Assembly (NCBI GenBank): GCA_003258795.1
Contig: QHMH01000011.1
Location: 1-64,000, forward strand
Direction of reading: 5' to 3'
DNA from: Candidatus Melainabacteria bacterium
GTDB taxonomy: Bacteria > Cyanobacteriota > Vampirovibrionia > Gastranaerophilales > Gastranaerophilaceae
Length of the DNA stretch: 64,000 bases
Under the pieces are notes generated by a model. It saw only the letters and a list, made by a program, of their open reading frames with translations. It was not told the origin of the DNA and made no database searches. Numbering within the stretch: the first letter of the stretch is position 1; every line of letters begins with the position of its first letter. The position numbers and the translations under genes were made by a program. Shown piece after piece: positions 15,597 through 23,820 of this stretch.

Positions 15597-16847
15597 ATGG
15601 AAAAAAGACGTGTTGTTGTAACAGGTATGGGTGTTGTTTCACCTTACGGAGTAGGAACAGACAAATTTTGGGATAATATTAAAGCAGGAAAAAGTGGAAT
15701 TGGACATCCTGATTTGATTGATCTTGACAAGCATGTCGTTAAAATTGCAGGTCAAGCAAAAGGATTTAATGAACTTGACTACTTTAGCGAAAAGGAAGCA
15801 AAAAAACTTGATAGATATGTTGAATTTGCTCTCGTAGCAGCAGAAGAAGCTGTAAAAGATTCAAATATCGATTTCTCAAAAGAAGATCCATATCGTGCAG
15901 GTTCAATTGTTAGTACCGCAGCCGGTGGGTTTAAAACATTTGAAGATAACCACATAAGAATTTTGGAAAGAGGAACTAATAAATGTTCTCCATTCACTGT
16001 GCCAATGATGATTGTTAATATGGCATCAGGTAATGTTTCAATGAAATTTGGCTTAAAAGGAATCTGTAAAGCTGTTGTTTCTGCTTGTGCAACTGGTACA
16101 CACTCTATTGGTGATGCTTTCAGATCAATACAATATAACGATGCAGATATAATGCTCGCAGGTGGTTCTGAAGCAGTTATATGTGATGTGGGCATGGGCG
16201 GTTTCGCAAGTGCAAGAACATTATCTAAAAGAAACGACGAACCTGAAAAAGCTTCAAGACCTTATGACAAGGACAGAGATGGTTTTGTTATGGGTGAAGG
16301 CGCAGGTGTTCTCGTTTTAGAAGAATATGAACATGCTAAAGCAAGAGGCGCAAAAATTTATGCTGAAATTGTTGGATATGGTCAAAGTGCAGATGCATAC
16401 GACATTGTAGCTCCTGATCCAGAAGGTAATGGCGCTATGAAAACAATGGAATTTGCACTTAAAGATGCTAACATTAAGCCAGAAGATGTTGACTACATCA
16501 ACACTCACGGTACAAGTACTGGTCTTGGTGATATCGCCGAATCTATGGCTATCGAAAAAGTTTTCGGTGACAAAGAAAAAAATAAAAATCTTTGCGTAAG
16601 CTCAACAAAAAGTATGCACGGTCACATGTTAGGTGCTACTGGTGCTGTTGAAAGTGTCGTTTGTATTAAAGCAATTAACGAAGGAATTGTTCCTCCGACA
16701 ATCAACCTTGACAACCAAGATGAACATGTTGCAAATCTTGACTACGTTCCTCACGTTGCAAGAGAGAAAAATGTTGATTACGCTTTGAACAACTCGTTTG
16801 GGTTCGGTGGTCAAAATTCAACTTTGATTTTTAAGAAAATAAAATAA
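15597..16847 (+). CDS. fabF: 3-oxoacyl-ACP synthase II FabF
   Basis: Condensing enzyme that elongates acyl-ACP with malonyl-ACP. 416 residues. Catalytic Cys164 (VSACATGTHSIG), first His in NTHGTSTGLGD and second His in STKSMHGHMLGATGAVE complete the Cys-His-His triad. The FGFGGQN glycine loop is at the C-terminus. Good AAGGAG ribosome site right after the terminator-like hairpin. Confidence 0.97.
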   Translation: MEKRRVVVTGMGVVSPYGVGTDKFWDNIKAGKSGIGHPDLIDLDKHVVKIAGQAKGFNELDYFSEKEAKKLDRYVEFALVAAEEAVKDSNIDFSKEDPYRAGSIVSTAAGGFKTFEDNHIRILERGTNKCSPFTVPMMIVNMASGNVSMKFGLKGICKAVVSACATGTHSIGDAFRSIQYNDADIMLAGGSEAVICDVGMGGFASARTLSKRNDEPEKASRPYDKDRDGFVMGEGAGVLVLEEYEHAKARGAKIYAEIVGYGQSADAYDIVAPDPEGNGAMKTMEFALKDANIKPEDVDYINTHGTSTGLGDIAESMAIEKVFGDKEKNKNLCVSSTKSMHGHMLGATGAVESVVCIKAINEGIVPPTINLDNQDEHVANLDYVPHVAREKNVDYALNNSFGFGGQNSTLIFKKIK

Positions 16848-16854
16848 AAAAACA

Positions 16855-16882
16855 TTTGATTTTGAAACCACTTTAATATAAA
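16855..16882 (+). promoter_or_regulatory. probable promoter of rpmI-rplT
   Basis: TTTGAT (16855-16860), 16 bases, TATAAA (16877-16882). The resulting leader of about 70 bases contains a short GGC..GCC hairpin; in other bacteria L20 represses this operon through its leader, which cannot be proved from sequence here. Confidence 0.45.
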
Positions 16883-16962
16883 ATAGCTCTATAAGTTGAA
16901 AGTTATGGCTGTTTGGTATGCCATGCTTTACAAAAATAAAATACAGATAAGGAGATTTTAAA

Positions 16963-17172
16963 ATGCCAAAAATGAAAACACACAGATCTGGTGCAAAACG
17001 TTACAAAGTTACTGCTACCGGCAAAATTATGAGAAGACACGCTGGCATCGGCCACCTTCTTGCTAACAAGGGTGAAGCTCGTAAGAGAAAACTCTTTGGC
17101 GAAAGTCAAATTGCTAAGTCTCAAACAGATTTAGTCTCTAAAGAGTTACCGTACAAGAAGTATTCAAGATAG
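16963..17172 (+). CDS. rpmI: 50S ribosomal protein L35
   Basis: 69 residues, very basic. MPKMKTHRSGAKRYKVTATGKI and RRHAGIGHLLANKG are family signatures. Followed after 11 bases by rplT. The usual upstream partner infC is not in this window; fabF occupies that place. Confidence 0.95.
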   Translation: MPKMKTHRSGAKRYKVTATGKIMRRHAGIGHLLANKGEARKRKLFGESQIAKSQTDLVSKELPYKKYSR

Positions 17173-17183
17173 GAAGGTGAAAG

Positions 17184-17531
17184 ATGAGAGTTAAACGTGG
17201 AAATGTCAATGTAAAAAGACACAAAAAAATATTAAAACTTGCTAAAGGTTTCAAAGGCGCAAGAAGCAGAATATTTAAAGTTGCTAACTGTGCTGTAATG
17301 AAAGCATTGAAATATGAATACAGAGATAGACGTGTTAGAAAAAGAAACATGCGTCGTTTGTGGATTGTTAGAATCAATGCTGCTGTAAGAGCTGAAGGAA
17401 TGAGCTATTCAAGATTTGTTAACGCTTGCAAAAAAGCAAATATCATTGTTAACAGAAAAATGCTCGCTGACTTAGCTGTTAATGACAAAGAAGCATTTGC
17501 AGTTATTTTGGAAGCAGCTAAAGCAGTTTAA
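17184..17531 (+). CDS. rplT: 50S ribosomal protein L20
   Basis: 115 residues. Binds 23S rRNA early in assembly and in several phyla represses its own operon. Shows MRVKRGNVNVKRHKKILKLAKGF and DRRVRKRNMRRLWIVRINAA, typical L20. The operon ends with a strong terminator. Confidence 0.97.
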   Translation: MRVKRGNVNVKRHKKILKLAKGFKGARSRIFKVANCAVMKALKYEYRDRRVRKRNMRRLWIVRINAAVRAEGMSYSRFVNACKKANIIVNRKMLADLAVNDKEAFAVILEAAKAV

Positions 17532-17547
17532 TTATTTAAATTTACTA

Positions 17548-17586
17548 TTAAAAATGGGCGAGGATAAAATCCTCGCCCATTTTTAA
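17548..17586. terminator. bidirectional terminator between rplT and the glycan operon
   Basis: Perfect 18-bp stem with a 3-base loop and core ATGGGCGAGGAT. A and T runs flank both sides, so it can end both rplT (forward) and the GT6 operon (reverse). Confidence 0.95.
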
Positions 17587-17624
17587 TCTTTTCACCTTTT
17601 TAAAGTTTATTTTTTTTTGCCTAC

Positions 17625-18410
17625 TTATTTCAAATGAAGTCCAAAAACCTTATTTAGCCACCATTTAATTGGAGTTATCTTTTTATCGGTTTCACCTCTT
17701 AAATAAGCATGTCCACCGTATTTATAATGGTTTTTCTTCAAAATAATGGCTTTAATATTATCTTTGAAGCCTTCTATTTTCCATTTGTCAGGCATTGCGT
17801 AATTTGGAGTTATGATAAGAGGGTTTTTGTCGAGGAAATATTTATTAGCATAACTTTCATCGTGAGCTGGAATATTCTTTGCCATATCATCTTTAATATC
17901 AGCATTCAACTCTCGGCACATATCAAGGAATTCTTTGGTTTTTCCTCCATACAAACCACCCATGAAATAATATTTTCCTTCACCTTCTTTTATATAAGCG
18001 TGGCAATTTTTATCCCTATTATACGGATATTCAAGATTATTTCTATTATGCCAATAGCTTGCCCATACTGCGATGGCAAGATTTCCATTTTCCTCTTTTG
18101 GCAAAATTTCTTCACCTATTGTATCAACGAAAATCATATTACCATTAAAGTAGAAAAGATAATCCACATCAGTGTAGTCACCTTTTAAGAAGGCATCGTA
18201 TTTCATTAAACCTGCATCAGGCCATTTTAATTTTGGGTAATAATAGGTTTTTACATCTGGATTATTTTTACCGTAAAAGTTTTCGCTGTCTGTAAAGACA
18301 TAAAAAACTTTTTCAGCATCAGGTAACAAAAATTTTTGAGCGGTTTTGTAAAATTCTTCCCAAAAACAAATATATCTTCCTGTTGCTAAATATAAAATGC
18401 CTATCTTCAT
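17625..18410 (-). CDS. glycosyltransferase family 6 (ABO-type alpha-1,3-GalNAc/Gal transferase)
   Basis: GT6 enzymes add GalNAc or Gal in alpha-1,3 linkage to an (often fucosylated) galactose; the human member decides blood groups A and B. 261 residues with no membrane anchor, the size of bacterial members. Motifs in order: MKIGILYLATGRY, WPDAGLMKYDAFL, NGN at residues 89-91 in place of the metal-binding DXD (bacterial GT6 enzymes such as that of Bacteroides ovatus have NXN and work without metal), GKYYFMGGLYGG (donor-specificity region), HDESYANKYF (residues 183-192) and a final YGGHAYLRGE. Last gene of a five-gene reverse operon, 15 bases after a GT2 gene. Confidence 0.9.
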   Translation of the reverse strand: MKIGILYLATGRYICFWEEFYKTAQKFLLPDAEKVFYVFTDSENFYGKNNPDVKTYYYPKLKWPDAGLMKYDAFLKGDYTDVDYLFYFNGNMIFVDTIGEEILPKEENGNLAIAVWASYWHNRNNLEYPYNRDKNCHAYIKEGEGKYYFMGGLYGGKTKEFLDMCRELNADIKDDMAKNIPAHDESYANKYFLDKNPLIITPNYAMPDKWKIEGFKDNIKAIILKKNHYKYGGHAYLRGETDKKITPIKWWLNKVFGLHLK

Positions 18411-18425
18411 CTTTACCTCATAACC

Positions 18426-19226
18426 TTAGTACAACAAGTCTGGGTGTTTTTCTTTATATTCCATTTCGTAGAGTTTTGCAAGTTGAATGAATTTGTATTG
18501 CATATTCATTGTACAGATGATAAATCCAGTAACACCATCCATAAAACCACCTTTTAAAATATAAAATTTGAAGAATTCATATAATGGTCTGAAAATCAAT
18601 CTAAATAGGGAGAATTTTGTACCTTTAGTTTTAAATCTTTCCATTTCCAAATCTGTATATCTGTTCATTTTTTCGAGATAAGATTGCAAACTATCAATAT
18701 GATAATGTTGAATTGCAACACCTTCTTTTCTTGGGTGAAGTACTACAGATTTTCCATAGAGGGTTTCAGGAATGTTGTGAACATGTCCTTTCCATTCACA
18801 AGATCCTTTTCTCCAAAATCTTCTCAATTTATGTTGATACATTGATCTCAACTTTTTACCAAGTCCATATGTTTCTCTTGGAATTTCAAGGGCAACAACA
18901 TCTTCTGGAGCAGTGTTTGCAAAGTTTTTCAAATACTGCCACAACTCTGGAGTAACTAACTCATCTGCATCTAATACGAGTACCCAATCAGAAGTAGCCT
19001 GAGAGTCTGCATAATTTCTTGCAGGTTCTGCACAGCGACATCTTTCATGATAACAAATTTTACATCCGTGTTTTTCTGCAATTTCAATTGTTCTATCTTC
19101 TGAATGCATATCACATACAATTATTTCATCTGCATCTTTTACGCTATCCAAACATTGGTCAAAAATTCTTTCTGCGTTTAAAGTATTTATTACAACAGAT
19201 ATTGTTGCATCTTTTTTTTCTTCCAT
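18426..19226 (-). CDS. glycosyltransferase family 2, LPS-core WaaE/KdtX-like
   Basis: 266 residues, GT-A fold. ISVVINTLNAERIFDQCLDSVKDADEI opens the domain; VLVLDADELVTPELW carries the DXD; HERCRCAEPARNYA and WKGHVHNIPETL are typical of the WaaE/KdtX-like group that adds hexose to inner core or other surface glycans. A basic, aromatic C-terminal part (FRLIFRPLYEFFKFYILKGGFMDG) suggests membrane association. Good AGGAAGG ribosome site. Sugar donor and acceptor unknown. Confidence 0.88.
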   Translation of the reverse strand: MEEKKDATISVVINTLNAERIFDQCLDSVKDADEIIVCDMHSEDRTIEIAEKHGCKICYHERCRCAEPARNYADSQATSDWVLVLDADELVTPELWQYLKNFANTAPEDVVALEIPRETYGLGKKLRSMYQHKLRRFWRKGSCEWKGHVHNIPETLYGKSVVLHPRKEGVAIQHYHIDSLQSYLEKMNRYTDLEMERFKTKGTKFSLFRLIFRPLYEFFKFYILKGGFMDGVTGFIICTMNMQYKFIQLAKLYEMEYKEKHPDLLY

Positions 19227-19280
19227 TTTTTTTCCTTCCTAAATATTAACTTTCTGGCTATATTATATAACAAAAATTTC

Positions 19281-20153
19281 CTAATTAGGTAACCTTAAAG
19301 CATTTTCAAAGGCGATATCTTTTTGGTTAACATCTGCATCATTAAACCACTTTTCTGGAAAAATTACAATTTTATCCTTATTAGCGTTTAATTTTGCACC
19401 CCACCATGAGAAGGAGCTATTTGCAGCAATATTATGTTTGCACAAACTCATAAGGTGCATATCCTCAAATGATTTTTCACCAGTATTAAAATCGACATAA
19501 ATCATTTCATAAGGAAGGTTTAGATTTTCTTTTACCCATTTAATGTCATCAGAAAAAACAAATAAAACAATATCTGGATATTGTTGTGCAATATACTCAA
19601 CAGCTTTTCTATAATAATTTAGTGAACAAGTTGCAAACATATCTTGATACCTTTTCTTTTGAACGTAATCTCCTCTTCTAACGTGTAGAGAAACAGAATT
19701 TGTTGATAAGATTTTTTTTGCTATTGCTTTGTTATTTTCATCTTGTTCGCATTTAAACGTGAAGTCTTTTAAAATCGTAGATTCAATATTTTTAAAATAT
19801 TTTTCTGTTTGAAAAAAACCTTCTATATAGGCATTAGTCTTAACATTAAGCATTTCTTCGCAAAATTCAAAACAAGGTTCTGAATAGAAATTTATGCCAA
19901 GAAAATTTTTATTATCTAAATGTTTTCTAAACTTCCATATAAGCTCAAGTTTAATTTTATCTTTCAGATTTTTTACAGGTTCGGGTTTAAGTCCGAAAAC
20001 TTTTTCAAGTTGAAATGGTCTTGAATAATTTTTGTTAAAAAATGACATATCAAAAAGAAGATTTTCATTAAGCTTGCTTGCCAAACTTCTCCCATAAGCC
20101 CACTGGAACATTTGATTTCCAAGTCCACCATTAAATTTTACGATAACCGACAC
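19281..20153 (-). CDS. glycosyltransferase family 11 (alpha-1,2-fucosyltransferase)
   Basis: GT11 enzymes transfer fucose from GDP-fucose in alpha-1,2 linkage to galactose, giving the H-type determinant. 290 residues. Diagnostic motif HVRRGDY at residues 157-163, the opening VKFNGGLGNQMFQWAYGRSL, and AANSSFSWWGAKLN plus VIFPEKWF in the C-terminal half. GTG start at 20153 with AAAGGAGC upstream; 12 bases after the GT2 gene. In the same operon as a GT6, whose natural acceptor in ABO chemistry is exactly this product. Confidence 0.93.
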   Translation of the reverse strand: MSVIVKFNGGLGNQMFQWAYGRSLASKLNENLLFDMSFFNKNYSRPFQLEKVFGLKPEPVKNLKDKIKLELIWKFRKHLDNKNFLGINFYSEPCFEFCEEMLNVKTNAYIEGFFQTEKYFKNIESTILKDFTFKCEQDENNKAIAKKILSTNSVSLHVRRGDYVQKKRYQDMFATCSLNYYRKAVEYIAQQYPDIVLFVFSDDIKWVKENLNLPYEMIYVDFNTGEKSFEDMHLMSLCKHNIAANSSFSWWGAKLNANKDKIVIFPEKWFNDADVNQKDIAFENALRLPN

Positions 20154-20165
20154 TTAAAAGCTCCT

Positions 20166-21101
20166 TTACTTTTCAAAAAATATTTGCAAATCTTTCTTAA
20201 AGAGATGTTTGTAAAAAGAAAAATTCTTTTTGCACTTCTTTATTGCCCACTTTGCCCAAATATGATTAAGCCTATAAGGGGCTACATATTTTTCTGTTTC
20301 CTTTTCAACTTCGTTTACGAAATCTACAACACTCAACAAATCTTCCACAACAATTTGTTTATTATCGTTGAGATTTTTTATGAGAGATAAAGGCTTTTCG
20401 CAGTTTATAGAAAAATATTTTTCTTGTGCCTCAAACATTATTTTTTGAACATTAGAATTTTGTATTTTAGTGTTATTTTTGTTTCTACAAATACTACCCT
20501 TGTGTTTTCTGTAATCGAGCAACACCTCAGGCAAGTTTGCAAAATCACATAAAGGCATCATATCAAGCCATAATTTATAATCTTCAACATACAAAGCATT
20601 TTTGTCATATTTCAATCCATTTAACATACTTTTTCTTATCATAACTGTTGGATGTCCAAATTGATTACAGTTAATTAGCATAGCTTCTTTTATGTCTTTG
20701 TTGTTTGTAAACCCATCGCTAACACGGATTTTAGGAAAAGACTGATATTGTGCCCCCAACAAGCCAACTTGCGGATTTTCGTCCATAAATTTCACTTGCT
20801 TTTCAAGTCTTTCTGGGCGAGATTTATCGTCAGAATCAAATCTTGCAATATATTCACCAGATGCAAGCTCCAAACCCTTATTTAGACTTCCTATAAGCCC
20901 TAAATTTTGCTCATTTTTTATATATCTAATTCTGCTGTCATCATAAGATTTTATTACTTCTTCCGCATTATTTTTAGAACCATCATTTATTATTAAAAAT
21001 TCAAAATCCTTGTATGTCTGATTAAGGATGCTTTCAATTGCTTCTCTCAAGAACTCTTCACAAGTATTATAAACTGACATTAAAACAGACACTTTAGACA
21101 T
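20166..21101 (-). CDS. glycosyltransferase family 2
   Basis: 311 residues. VSVLMSVYNTCEEFLREAIESILNQTYKDFEF, FLIINDGSKNN, GEYIARFDSDDKSRPERLEKQ (the DXD motif) and HPTVMIRKSML are standard for polysaccharide GT2 enzymes. No membrane anchor. Probably adds a hexose or N-acetylhexosamine to the same oligosaccharide as its neighbours. Ribosome site AAGGGGA. Confidence 0.9.
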   Translation of the reverse strand: MSKVSVLMSVYNTCEEFLREAIESILNQTYKDFEFLIINDGSKNNAEEVIKSYDDSRIRYIKNEQNLGLIGSLNKGLELASGEYIARFDSDDKSRPERLEKQVKFMDENPQVGLLGAQYQSFPKIRVSDGFTNNKDIKEAMLINCNQFGHPTVMIRKSMLNGLKYDKNALYVEDYKLWLDMMPLCDFANLPEVLLDYRKHKGSICRNKNNTKIQNSNVQKIMFEAQEKYFSINCEKPLSLIKNLNDNKQIVVEDLLSVVDFVNEVEKETEKYVAPYRLNHIWAKWAIKKCKKNFSFYKHLFKKDLQIFFEK

Positions 21102-21146
21102 TTATTTTCCCCTTATTTAGGGTTTATTGTAGCACAAAATAAATTT

Positions 21147-21494
21147 TTATTCACCGACAGACAATTGTGTGTCTTTTTCTCCATAATAGAAAATAATCAT
21201 CTCAACAGGTTCATTCCCATCGTTTTTTCCATAGTGGAATTTGTCTATCAATTCTGCTAAACTTTCTCCAGCCTTTACTTTTCTTTCAACACCTTTATCT
21301 GTAACAATAGTTAGCTCACCTTTAAGAATATACACAACATTCACCATTAAATGTTTATGCATTGCAAGTTTCGTTTTTTCAGGAAGCGTTATTTTCAAAA
21401 CAGTTGCCTCTGGCTTTTTGATTGTAACAGATTCATATTTTTCGCCATCCCAAGTCGATGTTGTTTTTAAAATAACTTCTTTTTTAATTTCCAT
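21147..21494 (-). CDS. cupin-fold protein
   Basis: 115 residues. A single beta-barrel cupin pattern: LAMHKHLMVNVVYILKGELTIV followed by GESLAELIDKFHYGKNDGNEPVEMIIFYYG, with His residues in HKH and FHYG that can bind a metal. Such proteins are sugar-binding, isomerase-like or regulatory. It heads the glycan operon with a 45-base gap to the GT2 gene, so it may be cotranscribed; the role is unassigned. Confidence 0.8.
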   Translation of the reverse strand: MEIKKEVILKTTSTWDGEKYESVTIKKPEATVLKITLPEKTKLAMHKHLMVNVVYILKGELTIVTDKGVERKVKAGESLAELIDKFHYGKNDGNEPVEMIIFYYGEKDTQLSVGE

Positions 21495-21530
21495 AAAACA
21501 CTACTCCTTTTTAGTAGTTTTACCATAAAT

Positions 21531-21563
21531 CAAAAAAAAAGAGGGAAATAAATTCCCTCTTTT
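21531..21563 (-). terminator. terminator after hsp20
   Basis: AAAAGAGGGAA pairs with TTCCCTCTTTT (loop of 5). On the reverse strand the stem is followed by a run of nine T. Confidence 0.9.
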
Positions 21564-21584
21564 GCTATTTTTGCTAACCAATGA

Positions 21585-22040
21585 TTACTTAACTGTCAAT
21601 TTTCTTTTTGAATCTTTTTCCTTAATCATTTTTGGAGCAGTAATTTTCAAAACTCCAGATTCCAATTTAGCTTCAGTCTTATCAACATTGATTTCTTCTG
21701 GCAATTCTATTACCCTTGAAAATTCACCATAATTAAATTCTGAACGTTTGAAGTTCTTTTCAGATTCAGTTTTTTCTTCAACTTTTTTAGCATTGATTTT
21801 CAAATAATTTTCTTCAATGTCAATATCCAAATCTTCTTTTTTTACTCCTGGTAATTCTGCCCTAATATCGTATTCCTTACCACTATCAGTGATTTCAACA
21901 GGCATTGTAAATTTGTTTTCTTCTTCCCAATATTTAGAATCAGGGAAATAACTGTCAAAGTGTCTGTTCAATAAAGAGCTGATTTCATCATTGACGGTTC
22001 TAATAAAATTGTCTGGTGCTTTTCTTACTAAAAATTTCAT
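21585..22040 (-). CDS. small heat-shock protein Hsp20/alpha-crystallin family
   Basis: ATP-independent holdase. 151 residues, with an alpha-crystallin domain: FTMPVEITDSGKEYDIRAELPGVKKEDLDIDIEENYLKI, FKRSEFNYGEFSRVIELPEEIN and the ESGVLKITAPK end. The short N-terminal arm and the GAAGGAGAAG ribosome site are clear. Single-gene unit with its own terminator. Confidence 0.96.
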   Translation of the reverse strand: MKFLVRKAPDNFIRTVNDEISSLLNRHFDSYFPDSKYWEEENKFTMPVEITDSGKEYDIRAELPGVKKEDLDIDIEENYLKINAKKVEEKTESEKNFKRSEFNYGEFSRVIELPEEINVDKTEAKLESGVLKITAPKMIKEKDSKRKLTVK

Positions 22041-22189
22041 AATCTTCTCCTTTCAAAACTTACTTTCAACAATTATGTTATACATCGTTTTTCACCTAAA
22101 TTTGTTTTTTTTAACTTTTATTTAACAATTGCCAGAAATAGCCAACATTAAAGAGTTTTCAGAACATCATTTTTTGATTATAAAAAGAA

Positions 22190-22198
22190 TGATATAAT
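22190..22198 (+). promoter_or_regulatory. extended -10 abutting the Y-family polymerase start (leaderless candidate)
   Basis: TG at 22190-22191, one base, TATAAT at 22193-22198, then six bases to the ATG at 22205. The predicted transcription start coincides with the start codon and no ribosome site is visible. No obvious LexA box lies here. Confidence 0.65.
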
Positions 22199-22204
22199 TT
22201 TATT

Positions 22205-23458
22205 ATGGAAAATCACTTTTATATATGCATTGATTTAAAAAGTTTTTTTGCCTCTGTTGAATGTGCAGAGATGGGTTTAGATCCATTTAAAACAAACCTT
22301 GTTGTTGCTGACAAAACAAGAGGAACAGGCTCTATTTGTCTTGCCGTTACTCCTGCATTGAAAAAACTTGGAGTGAAAAACAGATGCAGACTTTTTGAAA
22401 TTCCAGAAGGAATAGAATATATAATTGCGAAACCAAAAATGAGAAAATATATGGAAACATCTGCGAAAATATATTCTATATACCTAAAATTTGTTGCACC
22501 AGAAGATATCCACGTATATTCCATTGATGAATGTTTTATAGATATTTCACCATATTTAAGTGCTTATGAAAAAACTCCAAAAGAATTTGCGATAATGCTC
22601 ATGAATAAAGTTTTTGAAGAAACTGGAATTAGTGCAAGTGCTGGAATAGGAACAAATCTTTTTCTTGCAAAAGTTGCACTTGACATCACAGCAAAGCATT
22701 CAAAAGATAGTGTTGGTTATTTGGATGAAAAACTATTTAAAGAACAAATATCCAGACACAGACCTATCACTGATATTTGGAATATAGGAAAAGGGATTGC
22801 AAAAAGATTAAAAGTATATGGTGTTCAAGATTTGGAAGGCGTTACAAGGTTGAGCGAACAAACACTATATAGGGAATTTGGAGTTAATGCAGAATTTTTA
22901 ATAGATCATGCAAAAGGAATAGAACCTTGCACAATAAAAGATATTCAAGCGTACAAAGCCAAAAGTAATTCTCTTTCAAACAGCCAAATTCTTTTTGAAG
23001 ATTATAACTTTAAAGATGCAAAACTTGTTATGAAAGAAATGGTCGATAATTTGTCCTTGGAGCTTGTTGAAAAAAACCTTGTAACAGATAGTATTTCACT
23101 ATCTATTGGTTATTCTAATAAAACTTATTCTGGGGGAAGTAAAAAACTAAACAAAGCTATATCATCTTCTAAATTTTTAAGAAAAGAATTTGAAAAAATG
23201 TTTGACGATTACATATCGCCAGAGTTTTTAGTAAGAAAAATATCAATAGGGTTTAATAACGTCGTTAGGGAAGACTACCTTCAATGGGATTTATTTTCAA
23301 ACACTCAAGAAAGTGAAAAAGAAAAACTTGTACAAAAAGCTGTTGTAAAAATTAAAAAAAAATTTGGAAAAAATGCCCTCTTAAAAGGTATGAATTTGGA
23401 GAAGAAAGCAACTCAACAAATCAGAAATAAGCTTGTAGGAGGACATAATGGCGAATAG
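22205..23458 (+). CDS. Y-family DNA polymerase (DinB/UmuC, UvrX-like)
   Basis: Copies damaged DNA past lesions at low fidelity. 417 residues. Palm-domain catalytic residues: Asp10 in FYICIDLKSFFASVEC and Asp108-Glu109 in YSIDECFIDI. The thumb region contains WNIGKGIAKRLKVYGVQDLEG (helix-hairpin-helix) and the little-finger domain follows. The pairing with a YolD-like gene, overlapping by 11 bases, is the arrangement of Gram-positive UvrX/YqjW systems on plasmids and phages, so transfer is plausible. It starts with no Shine-Dalgarno. Confidence 0.93.
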   Translation: MENHFYICIDLKSFFASVECAEMGLDPFKTNLVVADKTRGTGSICLAVTPALKKLGVKNRCRLFEIPEGIEYIIAKPKMRKYMETSAKIYSIYLKFVAPEDIHVYSIDECFIDISPYLSAYEKTPKEFAIMLMNKVFEETGISASAGIGTNLFLAKVALDITAKHSKDSVGYLDEKLFKEQISRHRPITDIWNIGKGIAKRLKVYGVQDLEGVTRLSEQTLYREFGVNAEFLIDHAKGIEPCTIKDIQAYKAKSNSLSNSQILFEDYNFKDAKLVMKEMVDNLSLELVEKNLVTDSISLSIGYSNKTYSGGSKKLNKAISSSKFLRKEFEKMFDDYISPEFLVRKISIGFNNVVREDYLQWDLFSNTQESEKEKLVQKAVVKIKKKFGKNALLKGMNLEKKATQQIRNKLVGGHNGE

Positions 23459-23768
23459 AAAAATGAGCAAACTTGAAAGAGCAAGACAGTTTATGCCCTT
23501 TAGCGCACTTAAAGGGTTTTACACGCTTGTTAGAGAAAAAGAATTGATAAAAGAAGACAGAAAAGAAATTATTGACGGAGAAGAACTCTCAAAGAAATTG
23601 AACCTCCTAAAAAAAGGTATGCTAATTCGTGTAAAATACTACAACAAAGATCACTATGAAAATATCGAAGGCGTAGTATTCAGTTGCGACAAAGATTTTA
23701 GGATACTAACAATTGTAAAGACAAAAATTCCGTTTGACGACATTATTGAAATTGGAGGAATACGTTAA
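23448..23768 (+). CDS. YolD-like protein
   Basis: 106 residues. RARQFMPFSALKGFYTLVREKE is the YolD-like signature, and the C-terminal half has the strand pattern of the family (GMLIRVKYYNKDHYENIEGVV ... IPFDDIIEIGG). YolD-like proteins are encoded next to Y-family polymerases, probably as accessory subunits; this is known from genetics and context. It overlaps the polymerase stop, and GTAGGAGG lies before its ATG inside that gene. Confidence 0.88.
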   Translation: MANRKMSKLERARQFMPFSALKGFYTLVREKELIKEDRKEIIDGEELSKKLNLLKKGMLIRVKYYNKDHYENIEGVVFSCDKDFRILTIVKTKIPFDDIIEIGGIR

Positions 23769-23820
23769 AAATTCCAAATTATGAAGATATGTCTATCCTA
23801 AAAAAGCTAACATATTCTTT

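Noticed and set aside
16905..16961. An 18-codon frame (MAVWYAMLYKNKIQIRRF) in the rpmI leader, possible leader peptide.
   Set aside because: It has no ribosome site and overlaps the SD of rpmI; its composition gives no attenuation clue (no run of one amino acid).
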